A DNA stretch of 64,000 bases from Thalassovita mediterranea (GTDB lineage: Bacteria > Pseudomonadota > Alphaproteobacteria > Caulobacterales > Hyphomonadaceae): positions 558,001-622,000 of the forward strand of contig CP080408.1 in the NCBI GenBank assembly GCA_019448215.1, in the 5' to 3' direction. Shown piece after piece: positions 60,300-64,000 of this stretch. The notes beneath the pieces are model-generated. The model did not search any database and was not told the origin of the DNA. It saw only the letters and a program-made list of their open reading frames with translations. The translations under genes were made by a program, and so were the position numbers. Numbering within the stretch: the first letter of the stretch is position 1; the number at the start of each line of letters is the position of its first letter.

Positions 60300-62311
60300 T
60301 GACCCAGCCTGACAAGACATGGCACCTTCGCCAGCACGCAGACGGCAAGGCCACGCTCACGCTCGATGTGCCCGGCCAGGCCCAGAATACGCTTGGCCGG
60401 TCAGTGCTCGACGGCTTCGAGGCCTATCTTACCGAGCTTGAGAAATCCCCGCCCGAGGCGCTCTTCATCCGGTCCGGCAAGCCCTCCGGCTTCATGGCGG
60501 GCGCCGACATCGAGGAGCTGTCAGGCGCCAGTCCCGACGCGCTGCGGGATCTGGTCGACAAGGGACATAAGGCCCTCGCCCGCCTTGAGGCCTTGCCCTG
60601 TCCGACCGTCGCCGTCATCCAGGGCGTCTGCCTTGGCGGCGGGCTCGAAGTCGCTCTCGCCTGCGACCACCGTATCGCTGACCAATCCGCCCGCTTTGGC
60701 TTCCCGGAAGTTCAGCTTGGCCTCCATCCCGGCCTTGGCGGAACCGAGCGCTTCCCGCGCATCGTTGAACCCGCCACCGCCCTCCAGCTGATGCTGACCG
60801 GCAAGACCATCGATGCGCGCAAGGCAAAATCCATCGGCCTGGTGCGCGACGCCGTGCCGGACCGCCACCTCGATGCGGCCGCCGAGGCCGCCGCGAAAGC
60901 CGGCAAGACAAAATCGAAGCGCGGCCTTCTCGATGGCCTCAAGCACACGCTGGAAATCTCCGGGCCCGGCAAGCGCTTCATCGCGAGCCGCGCGCGCAAG
61001 GAAACCGAGAAGCGCTTCCGCAAGGAGCATTACCCCGCGCCCTTCGCGCTGATCGACCTCTTCGAGGAGGAGATCGACACCGAGGATGCCTTCGAGGCCG
61101 AAGCGAAATCCTTTGTCGAGCTCAGCCAGACCCAGACCGCGCAGAACCTTATCGGCCTGTTCCTGCGCCGTGAGGCCCTGAAACGCGAAGCTCGCCGGCC
61201 GGACGGCCACGGCATCTCTCACGTGCACGTCATCGGCGCAGGCACGATGGGCGCCGACATTGCGATGTGGACGGCCATGAACGGGTTCACCGTCACCCTT
61301 CAGGACATTGACAACAAGGTTATCGCGAAAGCGATTGGCCGCGCGCATGACTGGATGGAGGGCAAGCCCGACCATTCCGATGACATCCGCGATCCGGAAG
61401 ACCGTCTCGTCGGCGATCCGAAGGGAGACGGCGTGCGCTCCGCCGACCTCATTATCGAGGCGGGCCCGGAAAAGGCTGAAATCAAGCAGAAGATCTATGA
61501 CGGTCTGAAGGGCAAACTGAAACCGAACGCGATCATTGCGACCAACACGTCCAGCATCCGGCTGGAAACGCTGATGGGCGGCCTTGATGACCCCGGCCGC
61601 TTTATCGGCCTGCACTATTTCAACCCGGTCACGAAGATGCCTCTGGTCGAGATTGTCTCCGACGAGCAGACGAGCAATGAAACCCGGGACCGCGCGCTCG
61701 CTTTCGTCGAGGCCATCGACAAGCTGCCACTGCCGGTGAAAAGCGCGCCGGGCTTTCTCGTGAACCGGATCCTGACGCCTTACCTTCTCGAGGCGGTGAA
61801 ACTCATCGATGAGGGCCACAAGGCCGAAGAGGTCGATGCGGCCGCAGAGCGCTTCGGCATGCAGCAGGGCCCGGTTGAGGTCGCCGACACGGTCGGTCTC
61901 GATATCTGCCTTGAAGTGGGCCGCGTACTCGCACGCGACCTTGATCACATTGCCGAGCCGCCAGAACGCCTGATGAAGAAAGTCGACGCGGGCGATCTCG
62001 GCAGGAAGACTGGCAAGGGCTTCTACACCTGGGAGGATGGCAAGCCCCAGAAGGAAGAGATCGAGGCTTCGGCTTCGGACCTTGAAGACCTGCAGGAGCG
62101 CCTGCTTGCCCCGCTCTATGAGGAGGTTCGCCGGGTGCTCGACGAAGGCATCGTCGCATCTGAAGACCATCTCGATCTCGGCGCCGTCTTCGGGTCCGGC
62201 TTTGCGCCCTTCCGCGGCGGTCCGTGCACTGCCCTTCGCCAGAAGAAAGATGTAGTCTCAGAAGCCAAGACGCCGGTTGCCCAAAAGCCGGCTGAGCCGA
62301 ACGAGGCATAG
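60299..62311 (+). CDS. fadJ: multifunctional enoyl-CoA hydratase/3-hydroxyacyl-CoA dehydrogenase, FadJ type
   Basis: 670-residue fusion. Residues 1-200 are a crotonase domain (IRSGKPSGFMAGADIEEL, GFPEVQLGLHPGLGGTERFPRI with catalytic Glu). From about 308 is the NAD-binding domain (VHVIGAGTMGADIAMW), then IATNTSSIRLETL, GLHYFNPVTKMPLVEIV and the C-terminal dehydrogenase helices. It carries out two steps of beta-oxidation. The start overlaps the thiolase stop (TGATG). It is shorter than E. coli FadJ but the domain order is the same. Confidence 0.94.
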   Translation: MTQPDKTWHLRQHADGKATLTLDVPGQAQNTLGRSVLDGFEAYLTELEKSPPEALFIRSGKPSGFMAGADIEELSGASPDALRDLVDKGHKALARLEALPCPTVAVIQGVCLGGGLEVALACDHRIADQSARFGFPEVQLGLHPGLGGTERFPRIVEPATALQLMLTGKTIDARKAKSIGLVRDAVPDRHLDAAAEAAAKAGKTKSKRGLLDGLKHTLEISGPGKRFIASRARKETEKRFRKEHYPAPFALIDLFEEEIDTEDAFEAEAKSFVELSQTQTAQNLIGLFLRREALKREARRPDGHGISHVHVIGAGTMGADIAMWTAMNGFTVTLQDIDNKVIAKAIGRAHDWMEGKPDHSDDIRDPEDRLVGDPKGDGVRSADLIIEAGPEKAEIKQKIYDGLKGKLKPNAIIATNTSSIRLETLMGGLDDPGRFIGLHYFNPVTKMPLVEIVSDEQTSNETRDRALAFVEAIDKLPLPVKSAPGFLVNRILTPYLLEAVKLIDEGHKAEEVDAAAERFGMQQGPVEVADTVGLDICLEVGRVLARDLDHIAEPPERLMKKVDAGDLGRKTGKGFYTWEDGKPQKEEIEASASDLEDLQERLLAPLYEEVRRVLDEGIVASEDHLDLGAVFGSGFAPFRGGPCTALRQKKDVVSEAKTPVAQKPAEPNEA

Positions 62312-64000
62312 ATGCAAGGCGATCACGAGGTGGGAACGGTGAGACCGCTGCCCGTCCACACGACCCCGGAAGCGGCTGCTGAAGCGGTCATCGATACAAT
62401 TGGCAAGGATATCCGTCTCGCGCTGCCGCTCGGGCTCGGCAAGGCGAACCTGCTGACAAACGCCCTTTATGAGATTGCGAAGGCTGACCGGTCGATATCC
62501 CTGAAAATCTACACGGCCCTGTCCATCATCCGTCCGACGACACCGCCCGGCCTGGCCACACGTTTCGGCAAGCCAGTCCTCGACAAGTTGTTTGGCGACT
62601 ATCCCGACCTCACCTATGCGCGTGATCGGCTCCGCGGCGCGCTGCCGGACAATGTCGAGGTGGAAGAGTTTTTCCTCGCCACCGGCACACTGCTCGGCAA
62701 TTCCTATGCCCAGCGTCACTACAATTCAGTCAATTATACCCATGCCATGCGCCGGATCGTGTCCCAGCGCGTCAACGTTCTTGGCCAGATGATCTCCCGG
62801 CGCGATGGCCGCTACAGCCTTGCCTGTAATTCGGACCTCAGCCTCGACCTCATCCCACTAATGCGTCGCACTGTCGGGCGTGAGAACTTCATCGTCGTGG
62901 GAGAGCTTAATGAGCGGCTGCCTTTCATGCCGAACGACGCCGAAGTTCCTGCCGACGAGTTCGACATGCTGCTCGACGCAGGCCCCTACGACCTTGCCGG
63001 CCCGCCTGCCCCGCGCGTCGACCTTACCAGCCACGCCATCGGCCTTCGTGCCGCGCGCCTCGTCAAGGATGGCGGCACGCTTCAGATCGGAATTGGCTCG
63101 CTGGGAGATGGGGCGGCCCAGTCTGTCCGCCTACGTCATAAGAACACGGGCGCATTCCGTCAGGCTGTCGCCGCCCTGCCCGGCCCGCATGGGCCGACGG
63201 AGGAAGGCGGCACAGATGCGTTTGAGACAGGTCTCTATGGCTGCACGGAGATGTTCACCCAGGGCATGTTCGAAATCCTGCGTGCAGGGATATTCAGGCG
63301 TAGGGCTCATGAAGGCCGCGACATCACCATTGATGGCGGCTTCTATCTCGGCCCGCAGACCTTTTATCGCGGCCTGCGTGAGGCACCTGACGACATCCTG
63401 AACCTCATCAACATGACCTCAGTCGATGACGTGAACGCGCTGTATGGCAATGAGGCCGTGCGTCGGCGCGAGCGGGTCGATGCCCGCTTCATCAACATCG
63501 CCATGAAGGCGACCTGCCTTGGCGCTGTGACCTCCGATGCCCTCGAAGATGGGCGCGTCGTCTCTGGCGTCGGGGGCCAGTACAATTTCGTCGCGCAGGC
63601 CCATGAGCTCGAAGGCGCGCGCTCCATCATCCTCCTGAAGGCGGTGCGCGAGAGCAAGGGTAAGGCTGAATCCAACATTGTCTGGAATTTTGGCCATGTG
63701 ACCGTGCCCCGGCACCTGCGCGATATCCTCATTACCGAATACGGCGTTGCGGATCTTCGCGGCCAGCCCGATGAGGAGTGCGTCAAGCGTATGCTGGCTA
63801 TCACCGACGCCCGCTTTATCGATGACCTTGTAAGAGAGGCAATCGCGGCAAAGAAGCTGAAGCCTGATTTCAAGGTGCCGGAAGCGTGGCGCAGCAATAC
63901 GCCTGAAGCCATCGAAGAAGCGCTATCGCCTTTCAGAGGCAAGCTGCCCGCCTTCCCGTTCGGAACAGAACTTAGCGAGACGGAGCAGACACTTGCGCCG
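62312..64000 (+). CDS. acetyl-CoA hydrolase/transferase family protein (3' end cut)
   Basis: At least 563 residues, open at the window edge. It resembles acetyl-CoA hydrolases/CoA-transferases: DIRLALPLGLGKANLLTNAL at the N-terminus, LQIGIGSLGDGAAQ, GCTEMFTQGMFEILRAG, and the C-terminal domain VVSGVGGQYNFVAQAHEL...SNIVWNFGHVTVPRHLRDILITEYGVADLRG. Family members release acetate from acetyl-CoA or move CoA between acids. The ATG directly follows the FadJ stop (TAG ATG), so it is the fourth gene of the operon and may recycle CoA during beta-oxidation. Confidence 0.88.
   Translation, partial: MQGDHEVGTVRPLPVHTTPEAAAEAVIDTIGKDIRLALPLGLGKANLLTNALYEIAKADRSISLKIYTALSIIRPTTPPGLATRFGKPVLDKLFGDYPDLTYARDRLRGALPDNVEVEEFFLATGTLLGNSYAQRHYNSVNYTHAMRRIVSQRVNVLGQMISRRDGRYSLACNSDLSLDLIPLMRRTVGRENFIVVGELNERLPFMPNDAEVPADEFDMLLDAGPYDLAGPPAPRVDLTSHAIGLRAARLVKDGGTLQIGIGSLGDGAAQSVRLRHKNTGAFRQAVAALPGPHGPTEEGGTDAFETGLYGCTEMFTQGMFEILRAGIFRRRAHEGRDITIDGGFYLGPQTFYRGLREAPDDILNLINMTSVDDVNALYGNEAVRRRERVDARFINIAMKATCLGAVTSDALEDGRVVSGVGGQYNFVAQAHELEGARSIILLKAVRESKGKAESNIVWNFGHVTVPRHLRDILITEYGVADLRGQPDEECVKRMLAITDARFIDDLVREAIAAKKLKPDFKVPEAWRSNTPEAIEEALSPFRGKLPAFPFGTELSETEQTLAP

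Noticed and set aside
60521-62170. 549-codon open frame on the minus strand
   Set aside because: Antisense to the FadJ-type gene, with no recognisable domain.

Overview
The window is chromosomal DNA from an alphaproteobacterium, most likely of the Hyphomonadaceae/Caulobacterales type. This rests on a circularly permuted two-piece tmRNA gene with the tag ANDNFAEGELLAA, an alphaproteobacterial-type ClpXP adaptor SspB beside it, a ChvI/ChvG two-component pair with nearby EIIA and HPr genes, a thyA/folA/hflK neighbourhood, a TonB-dependent receptor, and a high GC content with short intergenic gaps. I see no CRISPR array, rRNA operon, integrase, transposase or prophage block. Species assignment is inference.

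Layout. 1-7.3 kb: hflK (cut by the left edge), mrp, a small secreted protein, an SMP-30-like hydrolase, folA, a VUT-family transporter, an SDR, an AhpD-like protein and thyA. 7.5-12 kb: three tandem TadE/TadG-like membrane proteins with von Willebrand A domains. 12-16 kb: ssrA, a small membrane protein, sspB, a PaaI thioesterase, a SET-domain protein, a RusA-like nuclease and a diguanylate cyclase. 15.8-24.1 kb: TonB receptor, hemH, fumC, a ccdAB-type toxin-antitoxin pair with an unusual antitoxin, an SDR and a SulP transporter. 24.3-30.3 kb: a membrane protein with OB/cold-shock-like domains, small proteins, a GNAT, a lipoprotein, an OYE-family flavoprotein, a Pmp3-like peptide and an enoyl-CoA hydratase, followed by a nested inverted-repeat element.

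30.5-42 kb: an ArsR/SRPBCC/DUF4287-DUF5655 operon with a palindromic operator, a DUF3833 lipoprotein, an AsmA-like protein, a UvrD helicase, two paralogous NTF2-like lipoproteins, an MFS transporter and an acyltransferase. 42-49.5 kb: chvI, then an inserted aldehyde dehydrogenase module (GAF-Fis regulator, ALDH, DUF779) plus DUF1993 and a cyclophilin, then chvG, PTS EIIA and HPr; no hprK is present here. 49.5-55 kb: an SLC13 permease that seems to use an ATT start, proB, obg, a GNAT, rpmA and rplU with a long C-terminal extension. 55-64 kb: tRNA-Ser(CGA), fadL, and a divergent, translationally coupled beta-oxidation operon (fadE, thiolase, FadJ-like protein, acetyl-CoA hydrolase) cut by the right edge.

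Functional themes are folate and thymidylate synthesis, trans-translation with its degradation adaptor, fatty acid uptake and beta-oxidation, envelope stress sensing linked to PTS proteins, and ribosome assembly. The most unusual items are the HTH-bearing CcdA antitoxin with a 37-bp palindromic and probably leaderless promoter, the three vWA paralogues, the tandem OB-like membrane protein, the chvI/chvG split without hprK, and the predicted ATT start.
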